Shown piece by piece: positions 1 to 8,809 of a DNA stretch of 64,000 nucleotides. Origin of the DNA: an uncultured Ectothiorhodospiraceae bacterium (GTDB lineage Bacteria; Pseudomonadota; Gammaproteobacteria; UBA9214). The notes beneath the pieces were generated by a model. The model saw only the letters and a program-made list of their open reading frames with translations, had not been told where the DNA came from and searched no databases. Position numbers and translations under genes: made by a program. Each line of letters starts with the position of its first letter. The stretch's first letter is position 1. Location of the stretch: the NCBI GenBank assembly GCA_947259415.1, contig CAMYMI010000013.1:64487-128486 (forward strand). The letters run 5' to 3'.

Positions 1-2558
1 CCTGCCTCACCGACCACATCACCGCGAGTGTGTGTGGCAACCTCGACGCGACCATCCTCGCCTTCAAATGAAGTCGCCAGTTTGCCGTCGATGACGACAT
101 ACATCTGTGTCCCTTTATTCCCGCTGGTGATGAGGCGCTCCCCGGCGGGTATGGTCACGATCCGGGACATCACGGCGACGATGCGTGCCTGTGATTTGCG
201 CAGGCCCTTGAGCAGCGGGATCGATTCCTGGGGATTTTCGCCGAGGTCGAGCGTTAGAACGTCCCACAGGGTGGTGATGCGGACGCTGCTGCAGAGCGCC
301 GGGGTCAGCAGGAAGTCACTCAGCCAGGCCATCGCCAGGGCGTAGGAGGCCATGATGCCGACCTGGACCTGCATGCTCAGTTCGCTGGTCGTCAGGACCA
401 GGAAACCGAGGCAGAGGCCCATGGTGGTATAGGTTACCGGGCGCCCGACTGCCTTGAGAGCCGCTACCGTTGCCTTGCGGTCATCGGCAAAGCGTTTGAC
501 CTTATGGTTGAAGCGCGAGAAATAGTGAATGGTATCGTCAATAGCGATGCCGAGCACCATGGGTGCAATCAGACTGGTACCGGGGTTCAGGCTGATGCCG
601 AAGAATCCCAGGGAGCCGAAATAGATGGACACCGGAACGATGTTCGGGATCAGGGCGACCAGGCCAATGCGCATGGACATGAACATAGATGCCAGGATCA
701 CATAGACAATCAACAGTGCCAGGCCGACGCTCTTCGCCTGGCCGACGACGATGCTCGCCAGTGTCTTGTTGAGCAGTACCGGGTTGCCGGTCAAGGTCGC
801 TGTCAGGTGTTCCGGTAGCTGTTGCAGTCTGTCATTGACCCGGTCAATCAGGGCGGACATGTCCTCGGAACTGAATACCTTGGAACGCAGCACGATGTTC
901 GTGGTCTGATAGCGGGTGTCGACAAGCCGGTCCAGTTCATCGTTGGAACTAAGGAATATCAGCTGGGTAACCAGGCGGCGGTTTTCGGGAATGCTGTAGA
1001 AGGCCGGATCATTGTCATGAAAGGCCTGGTTAACCAGCATCAGGTAGTCAGCGATTGACGTGGTACCACCGATATCCGGCTGGCTGACCAGCCAGTCCTG
1101 CAGTTCCCTGATGATCTCGAGGTTGGCCGGTTCCTTGAAGATGTTAGGCTGGGTGCCTTCAACCACGATATAAAGCGGATTGGCGCCACCGAGTTTTTCA
1201 TTAACCACATTGAAGCCCGTGCGTATCTCCGAGTCTTCTGGAAAACTTGCCATGAAGTCGGTGCTGACCTTGATGTTGCTCATGCCCAGCAGGGCGAATG
1301 CGAACACTACACCGAACAGGGTGAATATCCTGGTGCGCTGGTTCAGGTCGAAGAGCGCTATGCGGTCAACGAAGCGTTCAAACAGTGGCGTACCCGTTTG
1401 CGTGCTCCGGGCAGCACCGGCGCCCAACCAGTCGAGATGCTTCAACAGGGCCGGGGTGAGGGTAATCGACAGGAGGGTGATGATGATGACGCCGATCACG
1501 GCAAAGATCCCGAACTCCTTGACGGCCGCAATCGGATTGATGATAAGCGCGATAAATCCTGCCGTGGTCGTCAGCCCGGTGATGACCACTGGTAACATGA
1601 CCTGTTTGAGCGTCGACCTGACCAGCGCGTGTTTGTCGCCGCCGGCTGCCCGTTCCTGGTGGTACTCGGAGACGACATGCACTGAATAGGACAGCCCCAG
1701 GATCATCAGCAGCGGGGGTACCAGCACCGAGATCATGCTCAATGAGTAACCCAGCCCGGCGATGACACCGAGGGTTATGACCACACCGGCAGCCACCGTA
1801 AGCAGCGGAACCAACACGCCCAGCAGGCTACGGAATGAAAGGGCCAGTATGATGGCCAGCACGACGGCGACCATCGGTGGCGTCCAGATCAGTTCGTGAA
1901 TCAGGGTCTTCATCAGGGAGACCTTGAAATGCGGTGCCCCGGTGAGCCAGACTTCGTTATCGCCTTTTTCCTCTTCGATGATCGCCACGATCTCGTCGTG
2001 AATACCCTGGCTGAGAAACTCGCTGTCCGAGATGTCATGGAAATAGACGATCAGGGCAGTGGTATCACCTTCGTCTGATACCAGGCTCCCGCGGTAGACC
2101 GGATTGGCCAATACCCGCTGCCGCATGGCAGTGAAGTCAGCATCTTCATCGGTAATATTTTCGATGAAGGGCGCGATATCGAGATCATCCTCGACCGCAC
2201 GGATATCCAGGGCATTGGTCAGTGAGACGACGTGATGGACAGCGTCAATGGTGCTGATACGTCCGGTCATACGGTCGACGCGTTCCAGCGTGTTGCGTGT
2301 GAACACATCATCGGCGGTCAGGGTGATGACCAGGGTTTCGTCGCTGCCGAATATCCGGCGGGTATTGTCATAGAAAATCTTGGCGGGTTCGTCTTCGGAG
2401 ATCAACCGGTTTGCAGAGGGGTCGATCACCAGTTTCAACTGTCCGGTCATCGGATCGACAATCTGGACAGCGGCAACTGCAAACAGTATGGCAACCAGGA
2501 CCAGGATCGGTCCGGTTAATCGTGAAACAAGCGTCGATAGTTTTTCGAATATCCCCAT
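1..2558 (-). CDS. RND/MMPL-type exporter with C-terminal cNMP-binding domain (3' end outside window)
   Basis: The minus strand is open from an ATG at 2558 to the window edge (852 codons visible). The translation starts MGIFEKLSTLVSRL and has the RND layout: one N-terminal membrane helix, a large periplasmic loop, a block of helices, a second loop starting near GMSNIKVSTDFMASFPED, and a second helix block. These are hydrophobic predicted-exporter (MMPL/SSD) repeats, each with a polar loop. After the last helix, from about residue 785, the sequence (IPAGERLITSGNKGTQMYVV, then a GDVVGEA stretch) is a cyclic-nucleotide-binding fold, so transport may be gated by a nucleotide. The LolA-like gene just upstream is the usual partner of such exporters, suggesting lipid or lipoprotein movement across the envelope. 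A MITE-like element sits directly before the start codon. Substrate unknown. Confidence 0.85.
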   Translation of the reverse strand, partial: MGIFEKLSTLVSRLTGPILVLVAILFAVAAVQIVDPMTGQLKLVIDPSANRLISEDEPAKIFYDNTRRIFGSDETLVITLTADDVFTRNTLERVDRMTGRISTIDAVHHVVSLTNALDIRAVEDDLDIAPFIENITDEDADFTAMRQRVLANPVYRGSLVSDEGDTTALIVYFHDISDSEFLSQGIHDEIVAIIEEEKGDNEVWLTGAPHFKVSLMKTLIHELIWTPPMVAVVLAIILALSFRSLLGVLVPLLTVAAGVVITLGVIAGLGYSLSMISVLVPPLLMILGLSYSVHVVSEYHQERAAGGDKHALVRSTLKQVMLPVVITGLTTTAGFIALIINPIAAVKEFGIFAVIGVIIITLLSITLTPALLKHLDWLGAGAARSTQTGTPLFERFVDRIALFDLNQRTRIFTLFGVVFAFALLGMSNIKVSTDFMASFPEDSEIRTGFNVVNEKLGGANPLYIVVEGTQPNIFKEPANLEIIRELQDWLVSQPDIGGTTSIADYLMLVNQAFHDNDPAFYSIPENRRLVTQLIFLSSNDELDRLVDTRYQTTNIVLRSKVFSSEDMSALIDRVNDRLQQLPEHLTATLTGNPVLLNKTLASIVVGQAKSVGLALLIVYVILASMFMSMRIGLVALIPNIVPVSIYFGSLGFFGISLNPGTSLIAPMVLGIAIDDTIHYFSRFNHKVKRFADDRKATVAALKAVGRPVTYTTMGLCLGFLVLTTSELSMQVQVGIMASYALAMAWLSDFLLTPALCSSVRITTLWDVLTLDLGENPQESIPLLKGLRKSQARIVAVMSRIVTIPAGERLITSGNKGTQMYVVIDGKLATSFEGEDGRVEVATHTRGDVVGEA

Positions 2559-2564
2559 TGTTAT

Positions 2565-2879
2565 CACTGCTGTCCCATAAACTCCCTCTCCCCCCGGGAG
2601 AGGGTTGGGGAGAGGGGATATAATAAATGTAACTGCCTGATTCTAAATCCCCTCATCCTGGTCGCTCCCGGCATTCTGCCTCCTGCGACACTTGTACATC
2701 CATGTACATCGCCCTTCTACCCCTCAAGGGGGTACTGAAAAGAGTCCGGAAGGAGAAGGGACGCTCTGTTTGTAGTGTGGTGGCTGGCATTCATGTCCAG
2801 CGTGTAATAACAGTCTGTATAAATATTTTCATTCATGACGTTACAGACAATTCTAATCAAGATTTATGGTACAGCAGTG
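2565..2879. mobile_element. MITE-like element copy 1 (315 bp)
   Basis: The ends form a 17-bp inverted repeat with one mismatch: CACTGCTGTCCCATAAA at the left and, read from the other strand, CACTGCTGTACCATAAA at the right. Flanking 9-mers are CATTGTTAT (2556-2564) and CACTGTTAT (2880-2888), matching at 8 of 9 positions, as expected for an aged target-site duplication. No ORF that could be a transposase lies inside. Interior blocks (pyrimidine-rich CCCTCTCCCC, CCCCTCATCCTGG, and CTACCCCTCAAGGGGGTACT) recur in the copies at 31254 and 47787. The right half is alignable by eye to copy 3, in inverted orientation. The left duplication contains the start codon of the RND exporter. Confidence 0.85.
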
Positions 2880-2916
2880 CACTGTTATCTATTATTGCCG
2901 GGGTCTATGTGCGCGT

Positions 2917-3705
2917 TCAGGGTTTCAGGGACGGGACATCTACCTGCTTGAGTTGTTCGGGCTCGAACAGCCCGTCGTCGATTTCGGTTCCGATACGGAT
3001 GTTTTTTACAACCAGTGTGGTTTCCGTCTTGTCACGCAGGTCCTGCATCAACAGTTCCGTTGGGTACCAGATACCATCAGCCTGTTTTATGTTCCCCGGA
3101 TCGATCGTCATCTGTTTACGCAGGTGATCACCACGCTCGAACAACTCTGTCTTCAGGGGGATGCAGGTCTTCTTGTCTATATAGGTTGAAACCCGGCTAT
3201 AGCCCGAACCCTCTTCGGGAAAACTGGCCAGTACATAGACCGGCCGACCTGACAGGGTCTCATCTGGCAGTTGCTCGGCGCTAATATCGGTGAGCATGCC
3301 CTGGATACGTTCAAAGTCCTCATAGGAGAAGTCGGTTCCCATTATGGAACTGGAAATCTTCTTCGAGGTGATGCGCCTGACCTTGAACAGCCCGGGCATG
3401 TAGATATACATGTCGTTTTGCGGCTGTTTTTCGACGATGAGGAAGCGTGCACCCCGGACGTCCACCGGCTCGTGGAAAACCATCATGACGCGTGACTGCT
3501 CTTCGGCGAAGCGCTTGAGGAAGATGTCGGCCTCGAGTACCTGTTCGTAGTGGCTGCGATCCACGACGCGCAGTTCAATGGACTGAACGGCGGTCGACTG
3601 GGGCAGGTTCTGCTTCATGCAGGACTCGATCTCAGCCGGGATCTCGGCGGCAACTGACAGGGTGGCTGCCAGGAGCAGGCATAGCGGCAGGCATACTCGT
3701 ATCAT
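2917..3705 (-). CDS. Outer-membrane lipoprotein-sorting protein (LolA-like)
   Basis: A 262-residue exported protein. The ATG at 3705 gives a clean signal peptide (MIRVCLPLCLLLAATLSVAA) and has a purine-rich AGAAGAAGAG upstream. The frame is also open to a TTG at 3741 (274 aa), but that start adds basic residues ahead of the signal and has a poor ribosome site. The mature part has the beta-rich pattern of the LolA-like family found beside RND/MMPL exporters, including FLIVEKQPQNDMYIYMPGL and a SSSIMGTDFSYEDF segment typical of that family. It lies upstream of, and in the same direction as, the cNMP-domain exporter. Periplasmic binding of a lipid or lipoprotein for that exporter is inferred. 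The MITE copy separates the two genes by more than 300 bp. Confidence 0.8.
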   Translation of the reverse strand: MIRVCLPLCLLLAATLSVAAEIPAEIESCMKQNLPQSTAVQSIELRVVDRSHYEQVLEADIFLKRFAEEQSRVMMVFHEPVDVRGARFLIVEKQPQNDMYIYMPGLFKVRRITSKKISSSIMGTDFSYEDFERIQGMLTDISAEQLPDETLSGRPVYVLASFPEEGSGYSRVSTYIDKKTCIPLKTELFERGDHLRKQMTIDPGNIKQADGIWYPTELLMQDLRDKTETTLVVKNIRIGTEIDDGLFEPEQLKQVDVPSLKP

Positions 3706-4240
3706 GGCGCGGACGGCTCTTCTTCTATTCTTTAAAATCAAGATGTTATATTTATCTTAACGCATTTGCAATTGGCGTTGTGCGGTTTTTCCAGTGACTT
3801 TTCGCAGGCCCGCCGGGATGGAAAAACCGCTGTTTTATCAGATAGGTGCAATAGCGGGGTGGGTGCTCAACAGACGAGTCGTGCTCTAAAGACGGGCATG
3901 GCGGGAATTCAGCCACCTTGCTCAGCCGGGCAACAAACGGTTCGTGAGTCGCACCGACAGACAGTGGCCACTGCCAGTGCGGTTTTGCGCGCGTCTATTG
4001 TGTCGCACTCATCGTGTTTCAGTGTGCTCGGTCATCGAGCCATTCAGTAGCATGTGGACCCAGGCGTGAGCATACCCTTTGTCTGTCTGATGTTGGCACG
4101 GCCCGTATAGTTGGAAAATGAACGTACCCGGGTGCCCGGCGTGATGCATTTACTGAATGTTGACAAACCCGGTGATCGCGTCTAGCGTGAAGTGACCAGC
4201 ACAAAGGTATTCACACTAATAACATGCCGATGCAGGGAGC
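3706..4240. other. Divergent intergenic region, no gene seen
   Basis: About 535 bp separate the LolA-like gene (minus) from the cytochrome gene (plus). Small open frames on both strands have no recognisable product, no good ribosome site and unlike codon use. I see no tRNA or strong terminator. It probably holds the two divergent promoters. Confidence 0.5.
4160..4188 (+). promoter_or_regulatory. Candidate sigma-70 promoter for the cytochrome-SulP pair
   Basis: A perfect -35 hexamer TTGACA (4160-4165) is followed after 17 bp by TAGCGT (4183-4188), which matches the -10 consensus only partly. It lies about 50 bp before the first possible start codon of the cytochrome gene. Spacing is ideal; the weak -10 suggests an activator or a chance match. 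Confidence 0.35.
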
Positions 4241-5146
4241 GTGCAACGGTTCAAAATGCCGGGGGTCTTGCGGGGAATGCAGCACGGGGGGAATTCCATT
4301 GCGCTCAGCATGGCGGCAGTCGTGCTGTCGTTGTGTCTTCCGGTTTGTGCGAGCCTTGCACAGGATAGTACGACGCCGGCTGAACATACCCGGGCCCTGG
4401 CTGATCATCTGAAGGGTACAACGCATTATCATGTCCCACCGGACGAAGACACCATCCCCAATGACAAGTACGGGGACGAGGTGCGGCTGGGCAAGAAGAT
4501 TTTCACAGAGACCTACAAGTATGGCCGGCGCTATGCCGGTAATGACCTGACCTGTGCGAACTGCCATCTGGATGCGGGCCGCCAGCCCAACGCAGGCCCG
4601 ATGTGGGCCGCCTACGGCATGTATCCGGCATACAGGGAAAAGAACGATCGTAGCAACTCGCTGGAAGAGCGTATTCAGCAGTGCTTCCAGTTCAGCCTGA
4701 ATGGGTTTGCGCCGGCACTGGATGCCCCCGAACTGCGCGCACTGGTTTCCTATATCCACTTTCTCTCCAAAGGTGCCCCTATCGGCACTGAGATGCCGGG
4801 AAGGGGTTATCCGCAGGTGGTCAGGACCGGCAGTGACCCCAACCCGAAACGCGGCGCCGACATCTACAAGGCAAAGTGCGCCAGCTGTCATGGGGCCAAT
4901 GGCGCAGGCGAGAAGAAGGCGGGTGGAGGCTATACCTGGCCGCCAGTGTGGGGCATGGACGCCTACAACAAGGGCGCGGGAATGGCCAATAATGACCTGC
5001 TGGCCGGTTTCATCAAGGCCAATATGCCGCTGGGACAGCCGTGGTCACTCACCGATCAGGAGGCATTCGATGTGGCCGCCTACATCAACCTGCAGATCCG
5101 GCCGTACGATCCAAGGAAAGGATTGCTCAAGGGGCTGTTTGATTGA
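4241..5146 (+). CDS. tsdA: Dihaem cytochrome c, thiosulfate dehydrogenase TsdA-like
   Basis: A 301-residue exported protein with a signal segment ending near ASLA and two c-type haem sites: CANCH (about residues 105-109) in the context TCANCHLDAGRQPNAGP, and CASCH (about 213-217). Between them is CFQFSLNG (near residue 148), the place where TsdA proteins carry the cysteine that ligates haem 1. This layout is that of TsdA, which oxidises two thiosulfates to tetrathionate in the periplasm. The start is uncertain: GTG at 4241 is the longest form, with ATG codons at 4256 and 4274 in frame. The stop overlaps the start of the SulP transporter (TGATG), so the two are translationally coupled. Alternative: another dihaem cytochrome of the same family, for example a tetrathionate reductase-biased member. 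Confidence 0.75.
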   Translation: MQRFKMPGVLRGMQHGGNSIALSMAAVVLSLCLPVCASLAQDSTTPAEHTRALADHLKGTTHYHVPPDEDTIPNDKYGDEVRLGKKIFTETYKYGRRYAGNDLTCANCHLDAGRQPNAGPMWAAYGMYPAYREKNDRSNSLEERIQQCFQFSLNGFAPALDAPELRALVSYIHFLSKGAPIGTEMPGRGYPQVVRTGSDPNPKRGADIYKAKCASCHGANGAGEKKAGGGYTWPPVWGMDAYNKGAGMANNDLLAGFIKANMPLGQPWSLTDQEAFDVAAYINLQIRPYDPRKGLLKGLFD

Positions 5147-7953
5147 TGAGCATGGCAGCTGTCAGAACGCTGTTCTCATCCGCACTGCTGCCCTTCATGC
5201 AATGGTTGCCGGCCGTCAAGCCGGATACCTTCCGGCCGGATATCGAGGCAGGCGTGATTGGCGCCATCCTGATCCTGCCGCAGGCCATCGCCCTGGCCAC
5301 GCTGGCCGGCATGCCACCTGAATACGGTATCTATACCAGTATTTTCCCGGTCATATTTGCCTCCCTGTGGGGTTCCTCCTGGCATACCCTGTCCGGGCCC
5401 AATACGGCCGTTTGTGTGCTGATTGCCTGGGCAGTCGCACCATTTGCCAGCGTCGGGAGTGACTATTACATCGGCTATGTGCTGGCACTGACCCTGATGG
5501 TCGGTGTCATTCAGCTCGCTCTCGGGATCCTCAGGCTGGGCGCTGTACTGGACTTTATTTCACAGACCGTGATCAATGCGATTGTGCTGGCGGTGGCCCT
5601 GATCATCATCGTGTCCGCCGGCGGCGCCCTCCTGGGGGTACTGTCCAACCTGGGCGAACCGTTCTTCATTCGTCTCTACCAGGTTGTGCACGATATCCCG
5701 CGCGCCAATGGCTACGCTGTCGGCGTGGGCGCAATAACCGTTCTTTCCGGATTGCTTGCACGGCGTTACTGGAAGCGTTACTCACTGGTCATCGCTGTGT
5801 TTGTCGGGCTGTTCACGGCCAGCTTGCTGAACCTGGTGTATGGCCCTGCAAACACGCAGATCGAACTGATCGGCAACCTTGCGATCTCCCTGTTGCCCTT
5901 GTCGGCACCAAGTTTTGACCTGGAATCCATGTACGTCCTCCGGGAACTGCTTGGCAGTGCGCTTGCCATCGCTTTTCTTGGGCTGATGCAGACAGTCGTG
6001 ATTTCCCGCTCCCTGGCGGAGAAGTCCGGGCAACTCATCAATACCAACCAGGAGATTATCGGACAGGGTATTTCCAATATCGTTGCACCTTTCCTGTCGA
6101 GCTTTGCCGGTTCGGGTTCCTTCAATCGCAGCGCTGCACACTATGACGCGGGTGCCCGTACGCCGATGGCAGCCGTCTATGCCTCGGTTTTTCTGGCCCT
6201 GGTTGTGTTTGCCGGAGCCCGGGTGATCGCCTATGTCCCCATGGCGGCGGTGGCCGGCGCGCTGATACTCGTGGGCTACGGACTGATCGATCTGAAAGGC
6301 ATTCACAAGAACCTCCGGACCCGGCAGGAAACGGTTATCTTTGCGCTCACCTTTATTGCCGCACTGGGTCTGGGGCTTACTGTCGGCGTGTTCGTTGGCG
6401 TGCTGCTGTCACTGGTTATCTATCTATGGTATGCCTCGACACCCAACATTCTGGTAGAAAATCACGTCGCCCGCGATGGTCGGCCGGTTACTGTAGTGAC
6501 CATCGATGGCAACCTGTTTTTCGGCTCGGTGCGCCATGTCGAACGGGCGCTCTCGGAACTGGGCGAGAAAGATGACAACAATATCCTGTTGCTGAGGACG
6601 GACCACCTGACCTACCTGGATGTACCGGGGGCCATGATGCTTGCCGCCGAGGCAGGCAACAGACGCAGGAAGGGCGATGAAATCTATATATACGTAACAA
6701 GAAATCAGGTGCAGGAGGTACTGGAGCAGTCCGGTTGCCTGGATACATTCGGTGCCGACAACATTATCCATAAGGGGCTCGACCACCCAATGAAAAACCT
6801 GATATATCCAAACCGTCCTGGCAGCTCCGAGGGGGGGCAACTGAGCACATTAAATCCATTCCTTGAGGAGGAAACCATGGAGACACTCGCCAAACGACTG
6901 CGCATGACTCGCTTGCTGGGACCACTGTCAGTTAATCAACTGAACAATCTGCTGGAGCAGAGCGGCATTTCCACGGCAAATGCAGGTGAAATCATCATCA
7001 GGGAGAACAACGTAATGCACGATCATGTCATCCTGATCGAGGGCAAACTTGAGGCCCAGCGCACCTGGTCTGTCGAAGGCGGGAACGATCAGAGCTATAC
7101 CTGGACGATCGAACCCGGCGAAAAGGATGATAGTTTTGCCTTCCTCGGGGCTGCAAACAATATTCGGGCCCGGGCACTGACCGACATCCGCTATATAAAG
7201 ATCAACGCGGACTCCATCGACATGCTGCTGGGCTGGAGCCAGCATTTCGCGGAAGACATTGAGAACGACCCAGAACTCAAGCGTCGTATGGATCTCGTCA
7301 AGCAGATTGCCATCTTCCACGAGGTTCCGCTTGAGAATGCCAAGGAGATATTCAGGCGCATGTATCCGAAAGCGGTACAGGCCGGTGAGACCATTGTGAC
7401 GGAGGGTGATAAAGGCGACTGCTATTATGTCATCGACAGCGGTGAGGCCGAGGTCATGCGCACGGACCCGTTCACCGAGGAGACCCGTCGCGTTGCAATA
7501 CTGGGATCCGGTGATGCCTTCGGGGAGGAGGCGCTGTTGCAGGATGCCAATCGCAATGCCACGGTCACCATGACAACGCCTGGAACATTGCTCGTACTGG
7601 ACAAGGATGACTTTGATGAGCTGATTAAATCAACTATGGTCGAGGAGATCAGCGCGGACCAGGCGCTGGAAATGGTTAACAAAGGTGATGCCCGCTGGCT
7701 CGATTGCCGCTACGACATGGAATATGAGGAGTCACGAATACCCGGTGCCCCGCTGATGCCGCTGGACCGCTTGCGCTGGGATGTTCATAAGCTCGATCCA
7801 GAGGCAACCTACGTTGTCTATTGCCGGAGCGGTCGCCGCAGCAAGGCCGGTTCGTATCTGCTGCGCGAAAGAAACATCAAGGCCCTTTCCATGAAAGGCG
7901 GTATTCGTGACTGGCCCTATGAGGTCGATGCCACACCGCTATCGCCGAACTGA
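5146..7953 (+). CDS. SulP/SLC26-type anion transporter fused to STAS, two cNMP-binding domains and a rhodanese
   Basis: A 935-residue multidomain protein. Residues about 20-430 form the SulP membrane core (start LPAVKPDTFRPDIEAGVIGA, an LPQAIALATLAG helix, and an SGSFNRSAAHYDAGARTP signature). A STAS domain follows to about 545. Then come two cyclic-nucleotide-binding domains: the first (about 580-700) is degenerate, while the second has a good phosphate-binding cassette (FGEEALLQDANRNATVTM). The last 90 residues are a rhodanese domain with CRSGRRS near residue 893 as active loop. SulP proteins move sulfate and related anions. Coupling to TsdA by a TGATG overlap suggests export or import of a sulfur oxyanion, with the rhodanese handling sulfane sulfur. 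A TTG at 5143 is an alternative start. Confidence 0.92.
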   Translation: MSMAAVRTLFSSALLPFMQWLPAVKPDTFRPDIEAGVIGAILILPQAIALATLAGMPPEYGIYTSIFPVIFASLWGSSWHTLSGPNTAVCVLIAWAVAPFASVGSDYYIGYVLALTLMVGVIQLALGILRLGAVLDFISQTVINAIVLAVALIIIVSAGGALLGVLSNLGEPFFIRLYQVVHDIPRANGYAVGVGAITVLSGLLARRYWKRYSLVIAVFVGLFTASLLNLVYGPANTQIELIGNLAISLLPLSAPSFDLESMYVLRELLGSALAIAFLGLMQTVVISRSLAEKSGQLINTNQEIIGQGISNIVAPFLSSFAGSGSFNRSAAHYDAGARTPMAAVYASVFLALVVFAGARVIAYVPMAAVAGALILVGYGLIDLKGIHKNLRTRQETVIFALTFIAALGLGLTVGVFVGVLLSLVIYLWYASTPNILVENHVARDGRPVTVVTIDGNLFFGSVRHVERALSELGEKDDNNILLLRTDHLTYLDVPGAMMLAAEAGNRRRKGDEIYIYVTRNQVQEVLEQSGCLDTFGADNIIHKGLDHPMKNLIYPNRPGSSEGGQLSTLNPFLEEETMETLAKRLRMTRLLGPLSVNQLNNLLEQSGISTANAGEIIIRENNVMHDHVILIEGKLEAQRTWSVEGGNDQSYTWTIEPGEKDDSFAFLGAANNIRARALTDIRYIKINADSIDMLLGWSQHFAEDIENDPELKRRMDLVKQIAIFHEVPLENAKEIFRRMYPKAVQAGETIVTEGDKGDCYYVIDSGEAEVMRTDPFTEETRRVAILGSGDAFGEEALLQDANRNATVTMTTPGTLLVLDKDDFDELIKSTMVEEISADQALEMVNKGDARWLDCRYDMEYEESRIPGAPLMPLDRLRWDVHKLDPEATYVVYCRSGRRSKAGSYLLRERNIKALSMKGGIRDWPYEVDATPLSPN

Positions 7954-8114
7954 AAGCGGTCGAATCCGGTCCGGGAGCACAATCATCGGTAATGCTCCTG
8001 TCCCGGAGTTAGTCGGTCGGGCAAGGTCGTGTTATCAGTGGGTTGATGGCTGCTGCGCGGGTCAGGCGCATGTTATGTTAAATGGATGTCAGTGTCGCAG
8101 CGGAGATTTTCAGA

Positions 8115-8798
8115 ATGCCTGAAAGAAAGAACAGATTATTTCACAACCTGCTTTTATCAATTCTGCTCGGGCTTCCCATAGCGGCGGCAACGGCAGACAG
8201 TCCGAATAGGGAAATACCAGTCGCCTGCCAAACCGACTGTGTAGCACCGTATGGAAAGGTGCTGGGTGTTTCCACGGGCGGTGTCGAGGCCTATTCCAAT
8301 TGTCAATCCAACTGCGTGATTTTCGAACCTAATAAATGGAAAGGCACCTATACCGGAATCAAATGGCAGTGTGTTGAGTATGCGCGCCGCTGGCTGCTGG
8401 TTCACAAAGGTGCAGTCTACGGTGATGTCGATATAGCCGCGGACATATGGGATAAAATCGATCATCTGACCCACGTGGCCAGTAACCGGAAGATTCCGCT
8501 CGAGTCGCATCTGAATGGCTCAAAACAGCCGCCACGGGTCGGCGATCTGTTGGTGTACGCCAGGGCCTTTTATAACACCGGCCATGTTGCCGTGGTGACC
8601 GATGTGGATTATGAAAATGGCGTTATCGAGGTGGGTGAGCAGAATTACAACAATGAGCCATGGCCTGAAGATTATGCAAGAACGATTGAACTTATCACAA
8701 AGGGCGATAATTTCTGGTTATTGGATGCCTATTTATTAGGATGGAAACACGTGATAAACCAGGATGCATCTGGTAGATCAAAATTCACCGCGCCTTAG
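8115..8798 (+). CDS. Exported CHAP amidase similar to the glutathionylspermidine amidase domain
   Basis: A 227-residue protein. The ATG at 8115 has a CGGAG ribosome site 9 bp upstream and gives a signal peptide (LLSILLGLPIAAATADS). A longer frame from 8082 lacks a ribosome site. The CHAP fold is clear: the catalytic cysteine in KWQCVEYARRWL (Cys86), the histidine in TGHVAVV (His157) and a GEQNYNN segment match the N-terminal amidase half of E. coli GspSA, which splits glutathionylspermidine. No synthetase half follows. The export signal means it acts outside the cytoplasm, so peptidoglycan or an exported glutathione conjugate could be the substrate. It converges with a phytochelatin-synthase-like gene 11 bp away. 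Confidence 0.8.
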   Translation: MPERKNRLFHNLLLSILLGLPIAAATADSPNREIPVACQTDCVAPYGKVLGVSTGGVEAYSNCQSNCVIFEPNKWKGTYTGIKWQCVEYARRWLLVHKGAVYGDVDIAADIWDKIDHLTHVASNRKIPLESHLNGSKQPPRVGDLLVYARAFYNTGHVAVVTDVDYENGVIEVGEQNYNNEPWPEDYARTIELITKGDNFWLLDAYLLGWKHVINQDASGRSKFTAP

Positions 8799-8809
8799 TA
8801 CTTAATACC

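Noticed and set aside
504-2519. Plus-strand open frames opposite the exporter
   Set aside because: The minus strand encodes a continuous RND protein; the plus frames are low-complexity shadows.
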